Source: Fluoribacter dumoffii NY 23
GTDB taxonomy: Bacteria > Pseudomonadota > Gammaproteobacteria > Legionellales > Legionellaceae
NCBI RefSeq assembly: GCF_000236165.1
Contig: NZ_CM001373.1
Span: forward strand, 1,378,777-1,442,776
Length of the DNA stretch: 64,000 nt
Direction: 5' to 3'
Part shown: in pieces, positions 1 through 7,602 of the stretch
Layout of the letters: the number at the start of each line of letters is the position of its first letter
Numbering within the stretch: the stretch's first letter is position 1
Notes under the pieces: model-generated
The model's database searches: none
Told to the model about the DNA's origin: nothing
The model's input: the letters and a program-made list of their open reading frames with translations, nothing else
Made by a program: the position numbers and the translations under genes

Positions 1-240
1 TCAGGCTCAGATTTTAACCCAGGCTCAGATTTTAACTCAGGCTCAGATTTTAACTCAGGCTCAGGTTTCATCTCTGCCTTGGGGGACAATTTTGGTTTAT
101 TTTTTAATTTGGGCCCAGATTTCAACCCAGATTTCGCTTTCACCGTGGGTTCAGATTTCACTTCGGGCCCAGGCTTTACCTCTGATTCAGGTTTTATCTC
201 AGGCTCAGATTTTAACTCAGGCTGAGGTTTTATTTTTGCT
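1..240. repeat. 18-bp tandem coding repeat inside fimV
   Basis: Near-identical 18-bp units (core tcaggctcagattttaac on the plus strand) recur head to tail at positions 1-70 and again near 200-225. Degenerate copies lie between. On the minus strand each unit encodes ELKSEP, giving an extended Pro/Glu/Lys-rich linker. The array continues beyond the left edge, so the copy number is unknown. Confidence 0.8.
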
Positions 241-1706
241 TCATGTAACTCAGATGCTAAAGTCTTCTCCTGAGCATGAGCAGGTATTGAGTCAGGCATT
301 GGTTTTAATTTAGCTTCTATTTCCTGGGGTTCTTGTTTAGTAACTCCTTCATTCACCGAGGAATTTGGAGATTCTGCTGCCATGGAAGTCTTTGTTTGTC
401 CGGAGGGTTCTCGTTTTGATTGCTCATGCCGTTTAAAATAATAATAAGCAGCAAAACCACCACCTCCTCCAGCAGCAAGGAGTAACAATAATAAAAACCA
501 GAAATCAGAAGATGAATTATAGGGAGAATTCATGGTGCTTGCTTGCCCAGCAATTGCCATCCGCTCCTTCATCAGGATCTGAATCTGGTTACGGAGCACT
601 TTGAGCTCTTTATCACGTACATCCAATTGTTTTTGTAATTTTTTATTTTGCACTTGTAATAAGCTAAGCTGTTCGGTTAACAGAGCATTAGACTCCCGTA
701 AAGTATCTACTGCAGCCGTCGTGATTGAAATTTCAGCTTTAAGCGTTCTGTTTTGTTCAGGACTTATTTGTTTTTCGCTTTCCAGTGAAGGTATTGAAGA
801 AAGAATATTGCCTGGCATCGAAGCTGCAGTCTCAGCAAATTTGGGGACAGGGGGTATTTGAGAATATTCTACGGAACCTGCATTGGATGATTGTCCAAGC
901 GTATAAGGCGGAGCTAACACATGATTAATTGCTGTTTTTTCATTCCATGCTTTATCATGGGCCATGACTTCAACAGTAGCTAGTTCTGCCGAGACTTCAA
1001 GAAACTCTCTATCAGAAGGAATTTTGAGGCGAACCCCCGGCTTCAATCCATTCAAGTTCCCATCACTAAAGGCATCTGGATTTTCTCCTACAATTGCCAA
1101 TACAATTTGGGGCAAAATTGCTTCCGAAGTTTTATATCTTTGCGCTATTTGCCATACATTTTCATTGGAAACAGTAGGTCCATAAATTTCACTTTTCTTC
1201 TTCTTGCCCTGTTTGCCTTTATGATCTTCAGCAGAAAATGCTGTCTTTTGATGGTAATTTGTGAATTTTCTTTGGTAGGTTAAACCGCTTTGAGCCGTGG
1301 CATTTGTTAGTTTATAACCCGGGGGATCCAATAATACTGTGTATACCTTATAAATTTGTCCTTTGGACCAGGTTAAGTCCACAACAAGCTGCATGTAAGG
1401 CTCTGTCATTCGTTCTTTGGAATGAATTACTACAATATATCTTCCTTGATCATTCTTTTTCACTTCAAAAAAAAGAGCCCCTACCACTTCGGATCGCTCA
1501 ACACCTAAGCTTCGATATCCTTGGGGATCAGCCAACCCTACCCTGATGTTGGGTAAAGAAATATTTTTTACATCGATGAGCTCAATTTCTGCAAGAAAAG
1601 GCTGATCCAGGGCAGACTCTACTTTCATTTCTCCCAAGCCCAGTGCGTGAACACACGCAGGTAAGGTAAGTAAAAACAAAGATGAAAATAAAGCGGTTTT
1701 TTTCAA
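1..1706 (-). CDS. fimV: FimV-like type IV pilus/polar hub protein (partial, C-terminus off window)
   Basis: This is an open minus-strand frame that runs off the left edge of the window. It starts at a TTG at 1706 preceded by GGAG six bases upstream; no in-frame ATG is nearby. After a signal-like N-terminus come a FimV N-terminal domain (GLGEMKVESALDQPF near residue 25) and a LysM-like segment around residues 150-210. A coiled coil lies near residues 330-375, followed by a single Leu-rich membrane helix near residue 400 that ends in a Gly run. The remaining visible part is Glu/Pro/Lys-rich with 6-residue repeats. FimV proteins organise type IV pili and polar complexes, binding peptidoglycan through LysM. 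The cytoplasmic TPR/C-terminal part is outside the window. The identification is firm; the start codon is less certain. Confidence 0.87.
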   Translation of the reverse strand, partial: MKKTALFSSLFLLTLPACVHALGLGEMKVESALDQPFLAEIELIDVKNISLPNIRVGLADPQGYRSLGVERSEVVGALFFEVKKNDQGRYIVVIHSKERMTEPYMQLVVDLTWSKGQIYKVYTVLLDPPGYKLTNATAQSGLTYQRKFTNYHQKTAFSAEDHKGKQGKKKKSEIYGPTVSNENVWQIAQRYKTSEAILPQIVLAIVGENPDAFSDGNLNGLKPGVRLKIPSDREFLEVSAELATVEVMAHDKAWNEKTAINHVLAPPYTLGQSSNAGSVEYSQIPPVPKFAETAASMPGNILSSIPSLESEKQISPEQNRTLKAEISITTAAVDTLRESNALLTEQLSLLQVQNKKLQKQLDVRDKELKVLRNQIQILMKERMAIAGQASTMNSPYNSSSDFWFLLLLLLAAGGGGGFAAYYYFKRHEQSKREPSGQTKTSMAAESPNSSVNEGVTKQEPQEIEAKLKPMPDSIPAHAQEKTLASELHEAKIKPQPELKSEPEIKPESEVKPGPEVKSEPTVKAKSGLKSGPKLKNKPKLSPKAEMKPEPELKSEPELKSEPGLKSEP

Positions 1707-1985
1707 TCAGAGCTCCATGCCCTTTGGGGGTTGAAGAGAGAAATTATTTATAAAAAAATTAACATTATTTACCAATCTATTCAAGCAATTAGCGCCTAAT
1801 ATAAACCTTTAATCCACTAGTTTGGGCTTCTAATTTCCATTTTTAAAGCATCAGGTATCTTTTTCATGGAGTAAGAGAAAAAGTCAAGACCCCTTTTAGA
1901 ATGTCGGGAAGAAAATGAACTTCCCATCTTATGAAGAATGATTAATAATAGAATTAAAAAATAAATGATAATTGGAATAACGGTT

Positions 1986-2249
1986 ATGGAATTCACAAAA
2001 ATAAATCCGCTTGCTTTAGGCATCTCTATTAGTGTTCCAGCAGCAATTGCCTCATTTTTTATGGGCTTAGCAGCCTTTGTTTTTTTTGCTGATAAACCCC
2101 TGGTTGGTATGGTTGGAAATATGTATTTATCCTACAACCCTTCTTTAGGCAATGCTGTACTGGGTGCAGCAATAGTACTTATGAATACTTTTATAAGTAG
2201 CTATATTGCTGCATGGATATACAATTTTATTCTTGATTACATTAGATAA
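1986..2249 (+). CDS. small two-helix membrane protein (holin-like family), paralog of the gene at 4262
   Basis: This 87-residue hydrophobic protein starts at the ATG at 1986. An in-frame ATG at 1965 exists, but 1986 gives the N-terminus MEFTKINPLALG, which aligns with MAFGKIDPVSLG of the paralog at 4262, and GGA lies nine bases upstream. It has two membrane segments (about residues 10-35 and 55-85) separated by a short loop containing KPLVGMVGNMYLSYNPS. Small proteins of this pattern are often labelled phage holins, but nothing phage-related is nearby, so the role is unknown. Its 3' end overlaps the convergent gene that ends at 2242 by eight bases. Confidence 0.7.
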   Translation: MEFTKINPLALGISISVPAAIASFFMGLAAFVFFADKPLVGMVGNMYLSYNPSLGNAVLGAAIVLMNTFISSYIAAWIYNFILDYIR

Positions 2250-4029
2250 GTGTCGCTTCCTTTTGATCCTGGCTATGATGATAATTCGATGCAGCATAAC
2301 ACTCTTCAAGCGAGATAAAATCGAACCAACAGGTTTGGAGCAGCATCAATGTCTTATATCCCATTTCAATGTTAGTTGCGATTAATTGCTCTATAAATAA
2401 TTCAAAATGTTCTAGCTGATGCAATGAGTATTTTGACTTTGGTTTTTCCTTGGACATCTTTGCAAACATAGCTTGAAACCGTTCTTCTACCATTCTGGGA
2501 ACCGTCGAATTACCATCAAAAATACGATGATCCGCGCTAATTGACACAGGCAACATATCTTTTGGTTCAAATGTTTGGGTATCTCTTTGCCAAACAGGTT
2601 TTCGATCAACTTCCATTATAGTAAATCGCATGGATTCCGTTTTACGAAGCGGCGCCATAGATTGGGTATAACCAAAAACACCAATATTGCTCAATGAGAT
2701 ATAAGGAGTTCCAGCGAGAGGATAGGGATAGGTATTATAGGCATATTCATAAACCATGTCCTTCATCAGCTGTTGAATACGCGGATGTGTTTTTTCAAGC
2801 TGTTCACGTTTTTTAAAACAATAAACCATGAGGCTCACAATGTTGCGGATTTTTGCAGAAAGTTCATAGAAATTAAGATTATGACAATTTTCAAATACAA
2901 TCGTTCCTAAATGATCACCGCATCCAGGCAGCAGTACTACCAGTCCAACATATGCTTCTTTGGTTTGAAAAATTTTCCTGAAGCTCAAATAATTTCTAAA
3001 AGAATCGGACAATGTCATCCATGAACTCACTGCTTGGAGCATCAAAGTGGTTAATGTCTCTGAGGCAAATTTTTTATTAAAAAAATCAAGACAAGAAACA
3101 TCGATACTAAACTGGCCAGTCATGGTCGGATCACTGGGATTATCCCACTGGGTCATGAGTACCTTGCGGATAGGCGTCATTTCTACTTCACAATTAGATT
3201 CAGTATAATTTTGCACTCTGGGTAACAGCTCATCTGCAAAGGCGATGAAATTTTTCCAATTCTCAGTTGGCTGGAGGTTGACCTTTTTTAATTGTTGCGT
3301 ATGTTTTTTATTGAGTGATTCTTTGAAATGGATAACGCCTTCGACACCCAATAAAGCACAAACTGAGGACATGTACTTATACTGCATGAAAATATTAGTT
3401 ATTAGTTGCTCTTCAAGATAAGCAATTTTCGGCTTTATTTGCTCCACATCCGGTAGGCCAATGTCACGGTATAAATCTGCTTCACATACGTGCCGATGCT
3501 CATCTTCCAGAATAGTTGTGAATACTCTCGGTGCTACGCCATAACGATGTAAACTTTCAAAAATCTCCTCTATCCAGCCCTCTCCAATCAGGTTAAGCAA
3601 CATTATTGCTACCTTGGGGCACGTTTCATTACGAATGAAGTTACAAATAATTTCAATGTGAGGACTATATGGAGGCGGGGATGCAAAAGGCGCGCAGAGC
3701 ATGTAAACAATTTTAGTAAATACCAAACCATGAAATATTTCGTCAAGCAATTGCTGACGCATACGTTCTCTGTATTCAGCAGTAGACATTCTGGATTCAA
3801 ATTTTAGCGGGATTTGAACTGCTAATACTTCCAGTTGTGCTAAAAGTGAAAAAGTGTAAATATAAAAAAGCTTGTCTGATTTAAGTTCAAAAGGTAAACC
3901 ATCGCAAAACAACTCATCTATCCTATTTTTTATAAGTTGTTTCTCATCGGCAGTAATCTTGTTCCACCCTTCCAAAATCCATTTTTCAGCACCCCAAGAT
4001 GGCCTAAGTAATTCAGTAAGTTCATCCAC
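2242..4029 (-). CDS. ferritin-like diiron domain fused to a 2-oxoacid dehydrogenase E2-type acyltransferase domain
   Basis: This 595-residue protein has two recognisable parts. Residues about 50-200 read as a ferritin-like four-helix bundle: E66, E97-x-x-H100 (DEIFH), E150/E154 and E175-x-x-H178 (EDEH), the spacing of a carboxylate-bridged diiron site. Residues about 300-525 resemble the trimeric catalytic domain of lipoate acyltransferases and chloramphenicol acetyltransferase: ISLSNIGVFG near 445, then DHRIFDG near 500, with H501 and D505 matching the catalytic DHRxxDG motif. There is no lipoyl or peripheral-subunit-binding domain and no E1/E3 gene nearby, so a normal dehydrogenase complex is unlikely. 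No signal peptide is visible. The substrate is unknown, and the fusion itself is the main observation. Confidence 0.75.
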   Translation of the reverse strand: MDELTELLRPSWGAEKWILEGWNKITADEKQLIKNRIDELFCDGLPFELKSDKLFYIYTFSLLAQLEVLAVQIPLKFESRMSTAEYRERMRQQLLDEIFHGLVFTKIVYMLCAPFASPPPYSPHIEIICNFIRNETCPKVAIMLLNLIGEGWIEEIFESLHRYGVAPRVFTTILEDEHRHVCEADLYRDIGLPDVEQIKPKIAYLEEQLITNIFMQYKYMSSVCALLGVEGVIHFKESLNKKHTQQLKKVNLQPTENWKNFIAFADELLPRVQNYTESNCEVEMTPIRKVLMTQWDNPSDPTMTGQFSIDVSCLDFFNKKFASETLTTLMLQAVSSWMTLSDSFRNYLSFRKIFQTKEAYVGLVVLLPGCGDHLGTIVFENCHNLNFYELSAKIRNIVSLMVYCFKKREQLEKTHPRIQQLMKDMVYEYAYNTYPYPLAGTPYISLSNIGVFGYTQSMAPLRKTESMRFTIMEVDRKPVWQRDTQTFEPKDMLPVSISADHRIFDGNSTVPRMVEERFQAMFAKMSKEKPKSKYSLHQLEHFELFIEQLIATNIEMGYKTLMLLQTCWFDFISLEECYAASNYHHSQDQKEATLI

Positions 4030-4261
4030 GATATTTACCTATAAATCAATGATTTTCCAGTATAGACATAGCAGCCTCCTGAGTCAATCATACACTGAGT
4101 GAACCCATTTACCAATTTAAAATCCTCTATTTTTGCAGTAGAAAAACACTATCCAAGCCAACTGCATTTTTCTATTTAACAGAGATAACGAACTACTTCA
4201 CATAGACATTATTATGATTAATAATGGAATTTAATGAGGATGAGTATATAGGTAATTAATC

Positions 4262-4522
4262 ATGGCGTTTGGAAAAATTGACCCTGTTTCTTTAGGGGCA
4301 TCTCTTGGGATTTTATCCGGTATATCTACATTTTTTATGGGTTTGATGGTATTACTTTTTAATACTGGAAAACCTTTTAAAGGCATGATGGGAACAATAT
4401 ACTTTACCTATGACCTTTCCTTTCTCCAATGCCTGTTAGGTGGAATATCTGTAGCAATTGGTATGTTTGTTGGTGGTTATATTGTGGGTTTGGCATACAA
4501 TTACCTGAGGGAACAGATTTAA
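4262..4522 (+). CDS. small two-helix membrane protein, paralog of the gene at 1986
   Basis: This 86-residue protein has two hydrophobic helices (about residues 10-34 and 55-82) around a loop, KPFKGMMGTIYFTYDLS. It shares the order and key residues of the 1986 gene (KIDP/KINP, SxFFMGL, GK/DKP, G-MG-YxxY). An AGG lies nine bases before the ATG. The two copies flank the ferritin/E2 fusion gene on the opposite strand, which suggests duplication around it or a functional link. The function is unknown; the holin label often given to such proteins would be by size and topology only. Confidence 0.7.
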   Translation: MAFGKIDPVSLGASLGILSGISTFFMGLMVLLFNTGKPFKGMMGTIYFTYDLSFLQCLLGGISVAIGMFVGGYIVGLAYNYLREQI

Positions 4523-4654
4523 CACTATTTAATATTACTAGGCTGGAGCATTGCAGACTAATCAACCCCGATCATCATCCTTGCACTATTATCCTATTGC
4601 ATTACCACCCCCTCTAATTCATAATTTATTACCTTGCTTTTCTTCTGGGTAACT

Positions 4655-5521
4655 ATGTCAGCATCTCTAATTGATGGAAAAGTCGTCTCTTCCCTTCGTC
4701 GGGAACATCTGAAAGAACAAGTACACGAGTATTTAAAAAAAGCTCATCGAGCTCCTGGGCTTGCTGTAATCCTCATTGGTAACGATCCCGCTTCTGCTGT
4801 CTATGTAGCGAACAAGCGTAAAGCATGCGCGGAAATGGGTATTGCATCGCATTCGTTCGATTTACCTGAAGAAACAACACAAGAAGAATTACTTAAACTT
4901 ATCGATGATTTAAACAACTTTGATCAAATTGACGGGATTCTCATTCAATTGCCTTTACCAAAGCATATTAACGAAAGCGTCATTATTGAACGTATTAAGC
5001 CAGAAAAAGATGTTGATGGGTTTCATCCCTACAATTTAGGACGGCTTGCTCAACGCAATCCTTTGTTACGCCCCTGCACCCCGTTGGGAATCATGCATTT
5101 GTTGAACCATTATCAGATTGAAGTCAAAAGAAAGCATGCTCTTGTGATTGGTGCATCCAATATTGTTGGGCGGCCAATGAGTCTGGAATTGCTTCTTGCC
5201 GGAGCAACAGTCACTATTGCCCATAAATTTACCCAACAGTTAGAACAATTGGTACGCATTGCCGATATTGTCATTGTAGCTACTGGGAAAATGGATGTTA
5301 TCAATACTGCCTGGCTTCATCAGGATCAAATAATTATCGACGTTGGTATTCATCGATTGCCCGACGGCAGTATACGAGGTGATATCGATTTCAAAAATGC
5401 GATAAACAAAGTCTCCTGGATCACCCCTGTACCTGGTGGTGTTGGTCCAATGACTATCGTGACATTACTTGAAAATACATTGAAGGCTGCAGTCCTGAGA
5501 AATAAACTGGGGTCCCAATAA
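4655..5521 (+). CDS. folD: bifunctional methylenetetrahydrofolate dehydrogenase/cyclohydrolase FolD
   Basis: FolD interconverts 5,10-methylene-, 5,10-methenyl- and 10-formyl-tetrahydrofolate using NADP. The 288-residue product has the family signatures: the catalytic Tyr/Lys region [15 protein letters not shown], the substrate loop [14 protein letters not shown], the Rossmann segment [17 protein letters not shown], and the C-terminal PGGVGPMT. The start chosen is the ATG at 4655 (MSASLIDGK), which fits the family N-terminus; a TTG seven codons upstream would add an atypical hydrophobic extension. It stands as a single gene. Confidence 0.95.
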   Translation: MSASLIDGKVVSSLRREHLKEQVHEYLKKAHRAPGLAVILIGNDPASAVYVANKRKACAEMGIASHSFDLPEETTQEELLKLIDDLNNFDQIDGILIQLPLPKHINESVIIERIKPEKDVDGFHPYNLGRLAQRNPLLRPCTPLGIMHLLNHYQIEVKRKHALVIGASNIVGRPMSLELLLAGATVTIAHKFTQQLEQLVRIADIVIVATGKMDVINTAWLHQDQIIIDVGIHRLPDGSIRGDIDFKNAINKVSWITPVPGGVGPMTIVTLLENTLKAAVLRNKLGSQ

Positions 5522-5619
5522 ATCAGAGTAATAAAGCTGTACCGGGTCTATTTCAATCACTTATTGATTTATTTCCCGGACAGCCGCAGAACGTTCGACT
5601 TAAATGGCCAACAGGCGAA

Positions 5620-5817
5620 TTACTTGTCTAAAACATCCCAATCAAAATCACCGCTTAACTCATCAAAATCATCCTTAAACTCTTCCTTCAAGCGTTTACG
5701 CTCGAGCTTTTCTTCAAGCATGCGCCTTACGTTTTTTCGATGAGCCATAGATTCAATATCATCATCATAATTATAATCAGAGAACGATTGGTCATCATAA
5801 TCTTCGTGAAGTTCCAT
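5620..5817 (-). CDS. small acidic protein, PA3496-like
   Basis: This 65-residue protein is strongly acidic at both ends, with a basic helical centre rich in Arg, Lys and Glu (RRMLEEKLERKRLKEEF). It has a good ribosome-binding site (AAGGGG just upstream of the ATG). The layout, acidic N-terminus followed by an R/E-rich helix and an acidic tail, resembles the small PA3496-type proteins of gammaproteobacteria described as putative envelope-integrity factors. That assignment is by general resemblance only. It stands alone between folD and rlmJ. Confidence 0.6.
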   Translation of the reverse strand: MELHEDYDDQSFSDYNYDDDIESMAHRKNVRRMLEEKLERKRLKEEFKDDFDELSGDFDWDVLDK

Positions 5818-5886
5818 AACTTTCCCCTTTTATACAGTCTCTTAAAAAGAGTATAGTAGACAATCATAAAAAGTTTTAGGAAACTC

Positions 5887-6720
5887 ATGCTCAGTTATCA
5901 ACACGGATATCATGCAGGAAATTTTGCAGATGTCATTAAACATATTGCTTTAACACGTCTTTTGAATTACCTGACTCTTAAAGACAAGCCCCTGTTTTAT
6001 CTTGAGACTCACTCAGGAAAGGGTTTATACGATTTAAAAAACAAACAAGCCGAAAAGACACAGGAGTACAAACAAGGGGTTAAATTGATTTGGGGAGCAC
6101 GAAATTCCCTTCCTGCTGTCTTTCAAGACTATATTCATCCCCTTGAGGAACTCAACCCAACAGGAGAATTGAGATATTATCCTGGCTCTCCTTTTTTAAC
6201 GATTCACAAATTGCGATTACACGACAGAATGTATTTTTGCGAGTTACATCCCAGAGAATTTGAGACATTAAGCCAGCTCCCCCGGTTAAATAAAAAAGCC
6301 CATTTTAGCAATTGTGACGGTATTGCAGCAATGAAAGCCTTACTTCCCCCGCCAGAAAAAAGAGGGCTCATTTTCATTGATCCTTCTTTTGAAGTAAAAG
6401 ATGAATACAAGGAAATTCCACTTGCAATCAAACATGCTTATTCTCGTTTTGCAACGGGAGTATTTTGTCTCTGGTATCCCTTGGTCAATAAAAAATTAAC
6501 TGATAAACTGCATAGGGGTATGAAAGAAATCGATGCTAAAAATTCATTATGCATCGAGTTTAACCTGACCTCAGCCCCTACAGAAGGAATGTCAGGCTGT
6601 GGCTTATGGGTTATAAATCCACCATTCACATTTGCAGAAGAAATGCAGGCTGTATTAAAGTCGCTAAAAGCTTACTTTAATCCAGGCGTTTCCTCTTATA
6701 TTATTGAGAACTATTCATGA
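5887..6720 (+). CDS. rlmJ: 23S rRNA (adenine-2030-N6)-methyltransferase RlmJ
   Basis: RlmJ methylates A2030 of 23S rRNA using SAM. The 277-residue protein begins with the family's characteristic N-terminus [19 protein letters not shown], followed by [11 protein letters not shown] (SAM binding) and [12 protein letters not shown] (motif IV). In the well-studied enzymes motif IV is DPPY; here it reads DPSF, keeping the Asp and first Pro but replacing the second Pro and the Tyr. Its stop overlaps the gloB start in ATGA, so the two are probably co-translated. Confidence 0.92.
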   Translation: MLSYQHGYHAGNFADVIKHIALTRLLNYLTLKDKPLFYLETHSGKGLYDLKNKQAEKTQEYKQGVKLIWGARNSLPAVFQDYIHPLEELNPTGELRYYPGSPFLTIHKLRLHDRMYFCELHPREFETLSQLPRLNKKAHFSNCDGIAAMKALLPPPEKRGLIFIDPSFEVKDEYKEIPLAIKHAYSRFATGVFCLWYPLVNKKLTDKLHRGMKEIDAKNSLCIEFNLTSAPTEGMSGCGLWVINPPFTFAEEMQAVLKSLKAYFNPGVSSYIIENYS

Positions 6721-7481
6721 ATATTTATCCCATTCCGGCTTATTCAGATAATTACATTTGGGCAATTATTGATAAAAAACTGGGGCTATTCGATTGTGTG
6801 GATCCAGGGGATGCAGAGCCAGTAGTGCAATTTGCCAAAAAAAACAATCTGAAATTACGGGCTATTTTACTCACCCATCATCATCAGGATCATATAGGGG
6901 GTCTGAATCAATTAATCCGAGCCTATCCCTCATGCTTCATTTATGGTCCTGATGATCCACGCATTCCCAATGTAAATTGTATTGTGCAAGAACATCAAAC
7001 CATCCAGGTCGGCAGGTGTGTTTTCAAAATTTTATTTAATCCAGGTCATACCTCAAGCCATATTAGCTATTATGAAGCCCAGCAAGAATTATTATTTTGC
7101 GGCGATACTCTTTTTTCAGCAGGTTGTGGTCGTGTTTTTGATGGAACCCTAGAGCAACTGCATCAATCACTCCATCTTTTCAAATCATTACCCCCTACTA
7201 CAAAAATTTACTGTGCCCATGAATACACACTACAAAATTTACGCTTTGCCCAGACAGTAGATCCGAATAATCCTGTCATAGAGGAACACTTGCAAAAAAT
7301 ACATAAATCACCACATTCCTGTACCCTCCCATCGACTTTAGAAGATGAACTATTAATTAATCCATTTTTGCGCACTGATGATCCCGAGGTACAAAAATAT
7401 GCCTTAGCCCACGGCGCTACATCGAAAAACTCCCTTGAAATATTCAAGGTTTTAAGAGAAGAAAAGAATCTATTTAAATGA
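6717..7481 (+). CDS. gloB: hydroxyacylglutathione hydrolase (glyoxalase II)
   Basis: This metallo-beta-lactamase-fold enzyme hydrolyses S-lactoylglutathione to lactate and glutathione, the second step of methylglyoxal detoxification. The zinc/iron signature [10 protein letters not shown] (H54, H56, D58, H59) is intact, as are [23 protein letters not shown] and [13 protein letters not shown]. At 254 residues it has normal family length. It overlaps rlmJ by four bases. In E. coli gloB neighbours mltD; here mltD lies 8.7 kb away beyond the giant SecA-like gene. Confidence 0.95.
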   Translation: MNIYPIPAYSDNYIWAIIDKKLGLFDCVDPGDAEPVVQFAKKNNLKLRAILLTHHHQDHIGGLNQLIRAYPSCFIYGPDDPRIPNVNCIVQEHQTIQVGRCVFKILFNPGHTSSHISYYEAQQELLFCGDTLFSAGCGRVFDGTLEQLHQSLHLFKSLPPTTKIYCAHEYTLQNLRFAQTVDPNNPVIEEHLQKIHKSPHSCTLPSTLEDELLINPFLRTDDPEVQKYALAHGATSKNSLEIFKVLREEKNLFK

Positions 7482-7511
7482 GTTCAGTATGAATTTTTTC
7501 GCAAAAGTACC

Positions 7512-7565
7512 TATTCGTTGGATCACGATTTATTTTCGATAACTTTAATTTGAATTCAACGAATA
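7512..7565. terminator. 9-bp inverted repeat between convergent gloB and the giant gene
   Basis: TATTCGTTG at 7512-7520 is repeated inverted as CAACGAATA at 7557-7565, around a 36-base AT-rich spacer. It lies between two convergent genes. There is no clear U-tract, so a terminator role is only a guess. Confidence 0.35.
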
Positions 7566-7602
7566 ACTCTTTTCATAAACACTCATTTTGGCCGTAGATA
7601 CA

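Noticed and set aside
1-240. Direct repeats as a possible CRISPR array
   Set aside because: The units are contiguous 18-bp coding repeats in frame with fimV and have no spacers.
1817-2023. 68-codon minus-strand frame in the fimV/small-membrane-protein gap
   Set aside because: It overlaps the plus-strand membrane protein gene, has no start signal, and has no recognisable sequence pattern.
1965-4522. Prophage or lysis cassette because of the holin-like small proteins
   Set aside because: No endolysin, phage structural, integrase or repressor gene is nearby, and the neighbours are chromosomal housekeeping genes.
4529-4536. TTAATATT (PmrA-like core) upstream of folD
   Set aside because: It lies about 120 bases from folD, a housekeeping gene, directly after the small membrane protein stop; such an 8-mer is expected by chance in DNA this AT-rich.
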